A stretch of DNA of 64,000 nucleotides. Origin: Flavobacteriales bacterium (GTDB taxonomy: Bacteria > Bacteroidota > Bacteroidia > Flavobacteriales_F > PHOS-HE28). A program made the translations under genes and the position numbers. The notes beneath the pieces were generated by a model that made no database searches, was not told the origin of the DNA, and was given only the letters and a program-made list of their open reading frames with translations. Positions 7,852 to 17,700 of this stretch are shown piece by piece. The DNA is taken from the NCBI GenBank assembly GCA_016705955.1, contig JADJKO010000003.1:372001-436000 (forward strand), in the 5' to 3' direction. How positions within the stretch are numbered: position 1 is the first letter of the stretch; each line of letters opens with the position of its first letter.

Positions 7852-8887
7852 ATGAACGAACGCACAATCACCCAGCAGGCCCTCGGTAAACGAATCGATA
7901 AGCTCACCCCCGCCGACCTGACGAAGTACTTCAAGACCCCGAAGAAGGAAAGTGACCTCCGAGAGTTCAAGGCATACATGGACAACCCAAAGGGTGGAGA
8001 AGGTGGGTTCCAAGCGGTGCTTGGACCATCTGTGCCTCCTGAACTCAGAAGGCGGTCTGCTCATTTGGGGCGCACCAATCGGAAAGCCACCCACACAAGG
8101 TCAAGAGAAGGAATTCCATGGATCTCTTACCCATGTCGTGAATGATTATGGGGATGATCAACTATCAGACATGGTGTTCGACAGCATCAGCCCTTCACCT
8201 CAAGGCATCAAAATCAAGAAGCTGACGCACCGGGGGCAGCGAGCCTACGTCTTCGAAGTGCCTCGGAGTCCTTATGCTCCGCATCAGGTTAAGGAGAAGG
8301 GTGCTTACTGGTTCCGATTCAATGCCACAACCAAACCAGCTCCACATCATTTCGTCGAAGCGTTGATGAGGCGCGTCCGCTTCCCTGACCTTGGAGTACA
8401 TCTGAGGATGGGTCATGTTCAGCGACTTGAAAAGAGACGGTCAATCTCGGTAGGCTTCGATGTGGTTTGCATGAACCGATCGGTCCTGCAGAATGAGCAG
8501 GACATCACCGTATCGATCCATGTTAGCCATGGCCGGATCAAAGAAATGGGAGGAGGCAGCAACCTAGAACTCGGTAGCCAGAGCCGCACATTGGTCATCT
8601 CGAATGCAAGAGACCTGCTACACCATGGGATTGATTTTCGAGTTTCAATCCAGGTTGACATCCCGTTCAAAGGCATTGAGCCTCCAGAGAAATTACGTGT
8701 TCAATTAGGAGTTGCAGGGCGGTTCTCGCCAATCAAGTATTCCGAGTACCTAGTTCAGGTCTCGGACATCCATGACCTTCCCGCAGACCAATTGTCAAAG
8801 GCGATTAAGACAGATGTTTTGTTCGACTCCGAAGCGGAAGGTCCAACTAGGCTCGAGGCGAGTCATTTCAATAGGAGGTTCCACTAG
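7852..8887 (+). pseudogene. AlbA_2 (Schlafen-like) domain DNA-binding protein, frameshifted
   Basis: The first part (ATG 7852 to about 8000) encodes MNERTITQQALGK... ESDLREFKAYMDNP, and the rest (to 8887) continues one base out of frame as CLDHLCLLNSEGGLLIWGAP. Joined, these give the AlbA_2 pattern: E-x-x-x-EFK, a helix, then LNSxGGxLxxG. That fold is found in Schlafen-like and transcription-regulator proteins. The remaining 220 residues are not recognised. The switch needs a 1-base gain (or 2-base loss) within about 7995-8006, a G-rich stretch, so either a real mutation or an assembly error is possible. The gene lies directly after hpd and before the second hpd tail, with lower GC than hpd, which suggests recent arrival. 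Confidence 0.7.
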
Positions 8888-8950
8888 TAGCAGCTCGCAC
8901 TACTTCATGCGCAATCTGAACCGCCGTCCTCTTTCATGCACTTGAAGGAA

Positions 8951-9119
8951 AAGGGCCCGACGATGTTCATCGAGATCATTCAGCGCAAGGGCGCGAAGAG
9001 CTTCGGCAAGGGGAATTTCAAGGCGCTGTTCGAGGCGATCGTCCCGCTGTACAGCGGGAGGGAGCAGTCCGCCTCCGCTATGGCTTCGGCGGATGAAAGA
9101 GGCGCGAGGGACATTGTAG
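8951..9119 (+). pseudogene. Duplicated 3' tail of hpd (second copy), interrupted by two palindromes
   Basis: From about 8951 the sequence closely matches the last part of hpd (MFIEIIQRKGAKSFGKGNF... in one frame); across the roughly 79 bases from the ATG at 8963, only about six differ. After GCGATCG two palindromic blocks (9042-9059 and 9068-9093) have been inserted, and the tail resumes to a TAG at 9117 that is no longer in frame. The start of the gene is absent, so this is a non-functional fragment. Confidence 0.85.
9042..9093. repeat. Two palindromic inserts within the hpd tail copy
   Basis: TCCCGCTGTACAGCGGGA at 9042-9059 is a perfect 18-bp palindrome. The block at 9068-9093 begins TCCGCC and ends GGCGGA. 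Neither is present in the intact hpd or in the third tail copy, so both appear to be insertions. Confidence 0.8.
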
Positions 9120-9149
9120 CGGCGATTGCATTCATCCAGAGTTGCCTTG

Positions 9150-9157
9150 TATATTTG
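9150..9157 (+). promoter_or_regulatory. Candidate -7 element of the second AAA_14 gene
   Basis: TATATTTG matches the Bacteroidota -7 consensus TAnnTTTG exactly and lies 25 bases before the ATG at 9183. A TTGC about 20 bases upstream (9126-9129) could be a weak -33 element. Confidence 0.5.
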
Positions 9158-9182
9158 AAGTCCGACTTCAGATCTACAAGGC

Positions 9183-10240
<1,058 letters not shown>

Positions 10241-10283
10241 GCGGGTCGGCAAGGACAATTCCACCTCATCGATCGAAGCACCC

Positions 10284-10886
10284 ATGAAAGTCGTTCCCAA
10301 GAGCAAGCCGAAGGCAGCCACCACACCGTTCACCGCAGGCGATATTCTCGAACTGCGGATCTCCCTGAAGAATTGCGACCCGAAGGTGGAGCGCACCATG
10401 GTGGTGCGCGCGGACATCACGTTCGCTGACCTGCACTACTTCATCCAAGCCGTGATGGGTTGGGAGAACGCGCACTTGCACGAATTCAAGGTCGGCAAGA
10501 AGTGCGTGGGGATGGAGCCGGAGGATGACTTCTTCGCGGATGACGAGATGATCTTGGAAGAGAATGTCCGGCTGTTCGAACTCTTGCCGGAAAGCAAAGG
10601 GCAGTTCGTGTACTGGTACGACTTCGGCGATGACTGGATGCACGACATCAAGGCGAAGGTGCTTTCGGCGGCGAAGGTCCAAGGCTTGAAGTTGCCCTGC
10701 TGCACAGCAGGGTCGGGCGCATGCCCACCGGAGGATTGCGGAGGGGTTTGGGGTTATGCGGAAATGCTCGAAGGACTTCGGTCCGGTACTCCCCAGCGAA
10801 AGAAGGAGATCCGGTCCTGGCTCGGCGGTTCGTTCGATCCGGAAGCGTTCGACCTGAAGGCGGCCGATCGGGCTCTGCGATCGTAA
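10284..10886 (+). CDS. Plasmid pRiA4b ORF-3 family protein
   Basis: A 200-aa protein of the PRiA4_ORF3 family (PF07929). Visible hallmarks are LELRISLKNCDPKVERTMVV, the HYFIQAVMGWENAHLHEF segment, the YWYDFGDDWMH motif and the Cys-rich PCCTAGSGACPPEDCGG. The C-terminal FDPEAFDL is also typical. Its biochemical function is unknown; members occur on plasmids and mobile elements, sometimes as passengers of insertion sequences. The start at 10284 is preferred because the longer frame runs back into the preceding ATPase remnant. The gene lies between that remnant and the third copy of the hpd tail, so it is part of the same inserted block. Confidence 0.88.
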   Translation: MKVVPKSKPKAATTPFTAGDILELRISLKNCDPKVERTMVVRADITFADLHYFIQAVMGWENAHLHEFKVGKKCVGMEPEDDFFADDEMILEENVRLFELLPESKGQFVYWYDFGDDWMHDIKAKVLSAAKVQGLKLPCCTAGSGACPPEDCGGVWGYAEMLEGLRSGTPQRKKEIRSWLGGSFDPEAFDLKAADRALRS

Positions 10887-10894
10887 ATTGGACC

Positions 10895-10961
10895 GAAGGG
10901 GAACTTCAAGGCGCTGTTCGCGGCGATCGAGCGGGAGCAGGAGGCGCGAGGGGCCTTGTGA
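10895..10961 (+). pseudogene. Duplicated 3' tail of hpd (third copy)
   Basis: Nine bases after the preceding stop, GAAGGGGAACTTCAAGGCGC begins a stretch matching the final codons of hpd (GNFKALF.AIEREQEARGAL) and ending in TGA at 10959-10961. It is followed by a terminator-like hairpin, as the intact hpd is. It is too short to be a gene. Confidence 0.8.
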
Positions 10962-10983
10962 AAAGGCCAATGGTCCAGGAGAA

Positions 10984-11005
10984 GGGCGCTTTGGAAAGAG
11001 CGCCC
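10984..11005 (+). terminator. Hairpin after the third hpd tail
   Basis: GGGCGCT (10984-10990) pairs with AGCGCCC (10999-11005). There is no U run, so strength is uncertain. It resembles the hairpin after intact hpd and precedes ppk2. Confidence 0.5.
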
Positions 11006-11036
11006 CTTAGTTCACCCCACACTATAGCTTGCCATC

Positions 11037-11927
11037 ATGAAAGACCTGCTCACCGACCCACGCTTCGCCATCACCCGGCCCGGCACGTTCCGCTTGAAGG
11101 ACCACACCAGCGACCTGCCCACGGACCTCAACAAGAAGGAACTGAAAAAGCAGCTGGAGGAGGACAAGGAGCGCATCAGCGATCTACAGGAGTTGCTCTA
11201 CGCTTCGGGGAAACATGCGTTGCTGATGATCTTCCAAGCGATGGATGCCGCAGGCAAGGACAGCTGCATCCGCCATGTGATGAGCGGCGTGAACCCGCAA
11301 GGGGTGCGCGTGTGGAGCTTCAAAGCGCCGAGCTCCCTGGAACGCTCGCACGACTTCCTGTGGCGGCACACGCAAGCGGTTCCGGAGCGTGGCCACATCG
11401 GCATCCACAACCGTTCGCATTACGAGGAAGTACTGGTGACGCGCGTGCATCCGGAGTACATCCTCGGACAGGGCATCCCCTCCGTCAAGAGCGTGACGGA
11501 CATCAATGATGCGTTCTGGGAGTCGCGATTCAGGGCGATCCGTGCCTGGGAGGAGCACCTGCACAACAGCGGCACGGTGATCATGAAATTCTTCCTCCAC
11601 ATGTCACCGAAAGAGCAGAAGAAGCGCTTCCTCGAACGCATCGACGACCCGAAGAAGAACTGGAAGTTCAATGCGGACGACCTGAAGGAACGCGGGCATT
11701 GGGATGACTATATGCGAGCATACGAACAAGCCATCAGCGCGACTGCCGCATCGCATGCGCCCTGGTACATCATACCGGCTGATGAGCAATGGGAGGCGCG
11801 GGGCATGGTGGGGCGCTTGCTACGCGAGCGGCTGGAAGCACTGAAACCGGAGAGTCCGGCGCCGGATCCGAAAGCAGCGGAAGAACTGCAAGTCGCAAAA
11901 CGCGAATTGCTCGCAGAGAGGGACTAG
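11037..11927 (+). CDS. ppk2: Polyphosphate kinase 2 family protein (class III-type)
   Basis: A 296-aa polyphosphate:nucleotide phosphotransferase of the PPK2 family. The P-loop-like Walker A is AMDAAGKDS (D70, G73, K74), and the second phosphate-binding region is IHNRSHYEEVLVTRVHP. The RHVMSGVNPQGVRVWSF block matches the class III subfamily, which phosphorylates AMP and ADP with polyphosphate in the cytoplasm. Length is usual for the class. The last 25 residues are a charged tail. The gene follows the end of the inserted accessory block and precedes aspS by 62 bases in the same direction. Substrate choice cannot be proved from sequence. Confidence 0.9.
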   Translation: MKDLLTDPRFAITRPGTFRLKDHTSDLPTDLNKKELKKQLEEDKERISDLQELLYASGKHALLMIFQAMDAAGKDSCIRHVMSGVNPQGVRVWSFKAPSSLERSHDFLWRHTQAVPERGHIGIHNRSHYEEVLVTRVHPEYILGQGIPSVKSVTDINDAFWESRFRAIRAWEEHLHNSGTVIMKFFLHMSPKEQKKRFLERIDDPKKNWKFNADDLKERGHWDDYMRAYEQAISATAASHAPWYIIPADEQWEARGMVGRLLRERLEALKPESPAPDPKAAEELQVAKRELLAERD

Positions 11928-11989
11928 GGCGATCGGCCAAGCAAGAGCGTACCTGCGGCCTATTTTCGCGCTCCCTTCCGAAAGCGACC

Positions 11990-13741
11990 ATGTACCGAAC
12001 CCACACCTGTGGCGAACTCCGCCTCCTCGACGCTGGCAAGACAGTGACCTTGGCCGGATGGGTACAACGCACACGTGATCTGGGCGGCATGACCTTCGTG
12101 GATCTGCGCGACCGCTACGGCATCACACAGCTCACCTTCAACGCGGATAGTGATGCGGCACTGCGCGAAACCGCACGGTCGCTCGGGCGCGAGTTCGTGG
12201 TGCAGGTGTCCGGTACCGTGATGGAGCGTCAGAGCAAGAACGCGAACATGCCCACCGGCGAGGTGGAGATCTTCTGCTCCGCGATCACCGTCCTGAACGG
12301 CGCGAAGACACCTCCCTTCACCATCGAAGAGGAGACCGACGGCGGCGATGAGCTACGGATGAAGTACCGTTACCTCGATCTCCGACGCGCCAACGTGCGA
12401 AAGAACTTCGAGTTGCGGCATCGCATGACGATCGAAGTGCGCAACTACCTCAGCGCGCAGAATTTTCTCGAGGTGGAAACCCCCGTGCTGATCAAGAGCA
12501 CACCGGAGGGCGCACGCGATTTCGTGGTGCCCAGCCGCATGAACCAAGGCGAGTTCTACGCATTGCCGCAAAGTCCGCAGACCTTCAAGCAACTGCTGAT
12601 GGTCGCTGGCTTCGATCGCTACTTCCAACTGGTGAAGTGCTTCCGTGACGAGGACCTGCGCGCCGACCGTCAGCCGGAATTCACCCAGATCGATTGCGAG
12701 ATGGCCTTCGTGGAACGCGAGGACATCCTCAACGCGTTCGAAGGCTTGGCGAAGCATCTCTTCAAGAGCGTTCTCGGCCTCGACTTCAGCGAGCCGTTCT
12801 TGCGCATGAGCTACGATGAAGCCATGCGCGACTACGGCTGCGACAAGCCGGACCTGCGGTTCGGGATGCGGTTCGAGAGCCTCACCGCCCCCGTTGATCT
12901 GGTCAGGGGCAAGGGCTTCAAGGTCTTCGATGATGCCGACTTGGTGGTGGGCATCAATGTGGAAGGCTGTGCGAACTGGAGCCGGAAGCAGACCGATGCG
13001 CTCATCGACTTCGTGAAGCGCCCGCAGATCGGAGCCACAGGGATCGTGTTCGTGAAGTGGACCGCTGAAGGGTTGAAGAGCACGGTGGACAAGTTCTATG
13101 CACCCGAACAACTCCAACAGTGGGCAGCGCACTTCAACATGAAGCAAGGAGATCTACTGTGCATCATGGCCGGCGGGACGGAAAGAACGCGCAAGCAATT
13201 GAACGAGCTTCGTCTGCACCTCGGGGATCTGTTGGGCTTGCGTGATCCGAAAGTGTTCAAGCCCCTGTGGGTGGTGGACTTCCCGCTTCTGGAGAAGGAT
13301 GAGGAGAGTGGTCGCTGGCATGCGATGCACCATCCCTTCACCTCTCCTATCCCCGAGCACGCACACTTGCTGGAAAGCGATCCCGGCAAGGTGAAGGCGA
13401 ACGCCTACGACCTGGTGATCAACGGTACCGAGATCGGTGGTGGCAGCATCCGCATCCACGACCGGAGCATGCAGGAAGCCATGTTCCGCGTGCTCGGGTT
13501 CACCGATGAAGAGGCGCGCTACAAATTCGGTTTCCTGCTGGACGCCTTCGAATTCGGCGCCCCGCCGCATGGTGGCGCCGCTTTCGGCTTCGACCGCTGG
13601 GTGGCCTTGTTCGGTGGCCGAAGCGACATTCGTGAGTTCATCGCCTTCCCGAAGAACAATGCCGGGCGCGATGTGATGATCGATGCACCGAGCCTGATCG
13701 ACGAGATCCAACTGAAGGAACTCGGCATCACGGTGAAGTAA
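11990..13741 (+). CDS. aspS: Aspartate--tRNA ligase
   Basis: A class IIb aminoacyl-tRNA synthetase of 583 aa, close to the bacterial norm. The N-terminal OB fold (LAGWVQRTRDLGGMTFVDLRDRYG) binds the anticodon. Motif 2 is visible as FRDEDLRADRQPEFTQID and motif 3 as GGAAFGFDRWVALFGG. The bacterial GAD insertion domain lies between motifs 2 and 3 (about 285-420). It charges tRNA-Asp. The start at 11990 is chosen because the longer open frame overlaps ppk2 out of frame and adds no synthetase sequence. A candidate -7 element TATTTTCG lies at 11961-11968. The protein is intact and has no insertions, unlike leuS in this window. Confidence 0.96.
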   Translation: MYRTHTCGELRLLDAGKTVTLAGWVQRTRDLGGMTFVDLRDRYGITQLTFNADSDAALRETARSLGREFVVQVSGTVMERQSKNANMPTGEVEIFCSAITVLNGAKTPPFTIEEETDGGDELRMKYRYLDLRRANVRKNFELRHRMTIEVRNYLSAQNFLEVETPVLIKSTPEGARDFVVPSRMNQGEFYALPQSPQTFKQLLMVAGFDRYFQLVKCFRDEDLRADRQPEFTQIDCEMAFVEREDILNAFEGLAKHLFKSVLGLDFSEPFLRMSYDEAMRDYGCDKPDLRFGMRFESLTAPVDLVRGKGFKVFDDADLVVGINVEGCANWSRKQTDALIDFVKRPQIGATGIVFVKWTAEGLKSTVDKFYAPEQLQQWAAHFNMKQGDLLCIMAGGTERTRKQLNELRLHLGDLLGLRDPKVFKPLWVVDFPLLEKDEESGRWHAMHHPFTSPIPEHAHLLESDPGKVKANAYDLVINGTEIGGGSIRIHDRSMQEAMFRVLGFTDEEARYKFGFLLDAFEFGAPPHGGAAFGFDRWVALFGGRSDIREFIAFPKNNAGRDVMIDAPSLIDEIQLKELGITVK

Positions 13742-13850
13742 TGCGATCAGTGTCATCTTCCTCTTCGCCCTCTTGCTGACATTCCTAGCGGCGCCATCGG
13801 GGCTTCTCTTCCGTGGATCCGGCTTTCCGTCTCATCGCTCACGCGTCGCA

Positions 13851-14147
13851 CGGGACAGGCTTCTCGCCCTGAATTGATCCTCAATGCAGAAGCCCCGCTT
13901 TCACGGGGCTTCTGCTCTCGATGCTGACCGACCAGGGCTCCCCTCGCAAAGCCTCGGGACAGGCTTCTCGCCCTGACTTGATCCTCAATGCAGAAGCCCC
14001 GCTTTCGCGGGGCTTCTGCTCTCGATGTTGACCGACCAGGGCTCCCCTCGCAAAGCCTCGGGACAGGCTTCTCGCCCTGACTTGATCCTCAATGCAGAAG
14101 CCCCGCTTTCGCGGGGCTTCTGCTCTCGATGTTGACCGACCAGGGCT
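13851..14147. repeat. Three 104-bp tandem units repeating the tRNA-Gln 3' end plus its hairpin
   Basis: Units begin at 13851, 13955 and 14059 (CGGGACAGGC), an exact 104-base period with few differences. Each carries a GC-rich hairpin (13886-13915, 13990-14019, 14094-14123) and a copy of about 18 bases identical to the 3' end of tRNA-Gln (TGACCGACCAGGGCTC). The third unit runs into the real tRNA gene. It is not a CRISPR array: the units are too long and have no variable spacers. Confidence 0.9.
14094..14123 (-). terminator. Hairpin terminator of tRNA-Gln
   Basis: A 13-bp perfect stem (GCAGAAGCCCCGC and its complement) with a short loop lies immediately downstream of the minus-strand tRNA-Gln. 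There is no clear U run. The same hairpin occurs in two further tandem units. Confidence 0.55.
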
Positions 14148-14204
14148 CGAACCTGGACTCTTCTGAACCAAAATCAGACGTGTTGCCAGTTACACCATCG
14201 GTCA
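14133..14204 (-). tRNA. tRNA-Gln (anticodon TTG)
   Basis: Read on the minus strand the acceptor stem TGACCGA pairs with TCGGTCA, and the T arm is CCAGGTTCGAGCCCTGG. The anticodon stem TCTGA/TCAGA encloses the loop TTTTGGT, giving anticodon TTG. CCA is not encoded and the discriminator base is A. The 3' end is duplicated in the tandem units next to it. Confidence 0.93.
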
Positions 14205-14321
14205 ATACCGCCCCGCTCTCGCAAAGCGCGGCAAATGTAGCGATCTCCTTCAACCCTCACCAAGCCCGCATCCATGGCCGCCGGGTTCTTTCGGTATTTT
14301 CGCCGCTTCCCCGATGATCCC

Positions 14322-17300
14322 ATGAATTACAAGAAGCTGAACATCATTACCGGTTGGCTGGTGTTCCTGGTGGCCGCCTGGACCTATATCTCCACCATCG
14401 AACCCACCGCAAGCTTCTGGGACTGCGGGGAATTCATCGCCACAGCCTACAAGTTGGAAGTGGGTCATCCGCCCGGCGCACCCCTGTTCATGATCATGGG
14501 TCGCGTGGCCAGCGCTTTCGTGAGTCCGGAGAATGTGCCGGTGGCCATGAACGTGCTCAGCGCGTTAGCGGCCGCCTTCACCATCCTGTTCCTGTTCTGG
14601 AGCATCACCCACATGGCGAAGAAACTGGCGGAGCGCGATGGTCGCGAACTCACCACGGGGGCCATGATCGCGGTGTTGGGAAGCGGGGTCGTGGGCGCTT
14701 TGGCCTACACCTGGAGCGACAGTTTCTGGTTCAGCGCGGTGGAAGGTGAGGTGTACGCATTGTCCAGCTTCTTCACGGCGATCGTGTTCTGGGCCATCCT
14801 CAAGTGGGAAAGCGTGGCCGACGAACCGCACAACATCCGGTGGCTGATCCTGATCGCCTACCTCATGGGCCTGAGCATCGGTGTTCACTTGCTCAACCTG
14901 CTTTGCATCCCCGCGATCGCCTTCGTGTACTACTTCAAGCGACATGAGGTCACATTGAAGGGTGTGGCGATCACGTTCGTGGTCTCCGCCGTGATCCTAG
15001 GGACCATTCAAGCCGTGATCATCCCCGGCCTGGTGAAAATGGGCGGCTGGTTCGAATTGCTGTTCGTGAATGACATGGGCATGCCGTTCAACACGGGTGT
15101 GGTGGTGTATGCACTTCTCGTGATCGGCCTGGTCGTGTGGGGTGTGCGTTGGACCCAGCGGACCGGAAGGGTCCTGTGGAATACCGTGATCCTGGGCGTA
15201 AGTGTGATCCTGGTCGGCTACAGCACCTACGCCATGATCGTGATCCGGAGCACGGCCAATCCGCCGATCGACGAGAACAACCCGGAGAACGTGTTCAACC
15301 TGTTGAGCTACCTGAACCGCGAACAGTACGGCGATCGTCCGTTGTTGATCGGCCAATTCTGGGACAGCCCGTATTCCAACGAACGTGGCGACGGCAACCC
15401 GGTGTACACCGCCACCTACCTGGTGCAGAAGAACGGCCACACCGTGGCCAAGTATTACGACCGCTGGAGCGTGGACCACTTCATCGCGGCGAATCCCGGC
15501 CATGAGGTGAAGCACGAGTACATCATCACCGATGCGCGCAAGGGGAGCGAGATCATCTATGAGCCGGAGTTCACGATGCTCTTCCCGCGGATGTACAGCA
15601 GCCAGAAGAGTCATGCGGATGCCTACAAACAGTGGTGCGAGTTCAAGGGCACGGCCATGCGTGGGAAGGACCGCGAAGGCAATCCCACGCGCATCTACAA
15701 GCCCACGCAGATGGAGAACATGCGCTTCTTCTTCGCCTACCAGATGGACTGGATGTACTGGCGCTACTTCATGTGGAATTTCGCCGGAAGGCAGAACGAC
15801 CAGCAGGGCACAGGGAACATCATGGATGGCAACTGGCTCACGGGCTTCAAGGCCATCGATGCGGAACGCTTGGGCAACCAGGATGTGCTCCCGAAGAGCT
15901 TGACCCTGAACAAGGGCCTGAACAAGTTCTACCTGCTACCATTGATCCTGGGCGTGATCGGCTTCGTGTACCAGCTCTTGCGACACGGACGGGATTGGAG
16001 CGTGGTGATGCTGCTCTTCTTCTTCACCGGCGTGGCCATTGTGATCTACTTGAACCAAACGCCTTTCCAACCACGAGAACGGGACTACGCTTACGTGGGT
16101 TCCTTCTATGCGTTCGCACTCTGGATCGGCCTGGGCGTTTTCGCCCTGTATGATGCCGCACGCTCGATCTCCTTACGCGATCTGGGTATCGTGGCCGCGA
16201 GTGCCTTCGGCCTGGGGTTGTTGAAGTACCTCGTGGAGTCGCTCGCTGGTGATGCGCACGCGATCTCCTATATCCTCTTCGTGATGGCGACCGTCGGCGT
16301 AGGGTCCATCGCCCTCTTCTTCGCGTTGGGCCGTTTGCTCGGGAACGACAGCCCGGTGATACCCACGCTAGCCACCGTGCTTTGTATGGCGGTTCCCCTA
16401 GTGATGGTGGCCGGCACCTGGGACGATCATGACCGCAGCGAACGAACTCCTGCACGCGATCTTGCCAGTGACTACCTCGAAAGCTGCGCCCCGAACGCGA
16501 TCCTCTTCACCAACGGCGATAACGACACTTTCCCACTCTGGTACGCACAGGAAGTGGAGGGTATCCGCACCGACGTGCGTGTGGTGAACCTGAGCCTGCT
16601 CAACACCGACTGGTACATCGACCAGATGCGGCGCAAGGCTTATGATAGCGACCCTGTTCCCTTCACCATACCGCCGGACAAGTACCGCCAAGGCACGCGT
16701 GACGCTGTTTACCTGGTGCCGCGCAGCGAAAAGGAACCCAATGTGATGGACCTGCGCAAAGCCATCGCCTTCGCCATTGATGACAAGAACCTGCGTGGCT
16801 CCGGCGGTGAGCGTTTCGCGTACATCCCTGCGGATGCGTTCAGTATTCCGGTGGATCGCGAAAAGGTGCTCGCCACAGGGACCGTTGCGTTGAAGGACAC
16901 CGCTCGGATCGAGGACGCCTTGGTCTGGCGGATCGGTCGGGGTGCCGTGATGAAGAACCATTTCATGGTGCTGGATCTTTTGGCGCACAACGATTGGACG
17001 CGCCCCATCTACTTCGCGGTGACCACCGGCCCGGACAGCTACATCGGCCTACAGGACCACTTCCAGCTCGAAGGCCTCACGTATCGGGTGGTGCCCATCT
17101 ACACACCGAGCGATCCGCGCACCGGAAGCTTGGGCCGCGTTGATACGGACCGCATGTTCGAGGCCGTGACGAAGAAGTTCAAGTGGGGCAATATGGAGAC
17201 CACCAAGGACATCTACCTGGACGAGAATATCCTGCGTATGACCACGAATCTCCGGCTCCAACTGAGCGCCTTGGCGGAAGCCTTGATCGAAGAGGGCCGG

Positions 17301-17687
17301 AACGATGACGCGCGTACGGTCCTGGATCTGAGCTTGGAGAAGATGCCGGATCGCAACGTGCCCTTCGACCGCGTGCTACTGCCTACCGTGGAAGCCTATT
17401 ATTCCATCGGGGACAGCATCAAGGGGAATGCGCTGGCGGAGACCGTCTTCACCATCATGGAGGAGAACCTGAACTGGTACATGAGCTTGGAACCGCGCTT
17501 CGCCGCGCAAGTGGCCAAGGAAGCGGATATCAACTACCAGGTGATGGGCCGGTTGGCGATGGCCGCCACAGTGGCGGATTCCACTTTCGGCTTGAAGCTG
17601 GAGGACCGGTTCCGCGCGCTGGATCAGCTCTACCGCTTGAACAAGGAACAACAGAAGGAGCGGCGGACCACACGCGCCCGCTTCTAA
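14322..17687 (+). CDS. DUF2723 membrane protein (TMEM260/O-mannosyltransferase-like)
   Basis: A 1,121-aa protein with an N-terminal DUF2723 region: ASFWDCGEFIATAYKLEVGH followed by PPGAP, a GT-C-like loop with an acidic residue after the first membrane segment. About 12 or more membrane spans are visible in the first two thirds (for example WLVFLVAAWTYIS and GMLF-rich stretches). The last 400 residues are soluble and probably periplasmic. Homologues are ubiquitous in Bacteroidota, and the human relative TMEM260 is an O-mannosyltransferase, so a role in O-glycosylation of exported proteins is plausible but not shown. The ATG at 14322 gives MNYKKLNIITGW; a -7-like TATTTTCG lies at 14295-14302. 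Confidence 0.88.
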   Translation: MNYKKLNIITGWLVFLVAAWTYISTIEPTASFWDCGEFIATAYKLEVGHPPGAPLFMIMGRVASAFVSPENVPVAMNVLSALAAAFTILFLFWSITHMAKKLAERDGRELTTGAMIAVLGSGVVGALAYTWSDSFWFSAVEGEVYALSSFFTAIVFWAILKWESVADEPHNIRWLILIAYLMGLSIGVHLLNLLCIPAIAFVYYFKRHEVTLKGVAITFVVSAVILGTIQAVIIPGLVKMGGWFELLFVNDMGMPFNTGVVVYALLVIGLVVWGVRWTQRTGRVLWNTVILGVSVILVGYSTYAMIVIRSTANPPIDENNPENVFNLLSYLNREQYGDRPLLIGQFWDSPYSNERGDGNPVYTATYLVQKNGHTVAKYYDRWSVDHFIAANPGHEVKHEYIITDARKGSEIIYEPEFTMLFPRMYSSQKSHADAYKQWCEFKGTAMRGKDREGNPTRIYKPTQMENMRFFFAYQMDWMYWRYFMWNFAGRQNDQQGTGNIMDGNWLTGFKAIDAERLGNQDVLPKSLTLNKGLNKFYLLPLILGVIGFVYQLLRHGRDWSVVMLLFFFTGVAIVIYLNQTPFQPRERDYAYVGSFYAFALWIGLGVFALYDAARSISLRDLGIVAASAFGLGLLKYLVESLAGDAHAISYILFVMATVGVGSIALFFALGRLLGNDSPVIPTLATVLCMAVPLVMVAGTWDDHDRSERTPARDLASDYLESCAPNAILFTNGDNDTFPLWYAQEVEGIRTDVRVVNLSLLNTDWYIDQMRRKAYDSDPVPFTIPPDKYRQGTRDAVYLVPRSEKEPNVMDLRKAIAFAIDDKNLRGSGGERFAYIPADAFSIPVDREKVLATGTVALKDTARIEDALVWRIGRGAVMKNHFMVLDLLAHNDWTRPIYFAVTTGPDSYIGLQDHFQLEGLTYRVVPIYTPSDPRTGSLGRVDTDRMFEAVTKKFKWGNMETTKDIYLDENILRMTTNLRLQLSALAEALIEEGRNDDARTVLDLSLEKMPDRNVPFDRVLLPTVEAYYSIGDSIKGNALAETVFTIMEENLNWYMSLEPRFAAQVAKEADINYQVMGRLAMAATVADSTFGLKLEDRFRALDQLYRLNKEQQKERRTTRARF

Positions 17688-17700
17688 GGTTCCGCGGACC

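Noticed and set aside
10690..10715. Palindromic insertion in the pRiA4b ORF-3 gene
   Set aside because: CCTGCTGCACAGCAGG forms a hairpin, but it encodes the conserved Cys-rich family motif, so it is probably coincidence.
11789..11989. Longer aspS start
   Set aside because: The extra 67 residues overlap ppk2 out of frame and have no similarity to the AspRS N-terminus.
13851..14147. Possible CRISPR array
   Set aside because: Units are 104 bases and nearly identical throughout; there are no variable spacers, and each holds a tRNA end and a hairpin.
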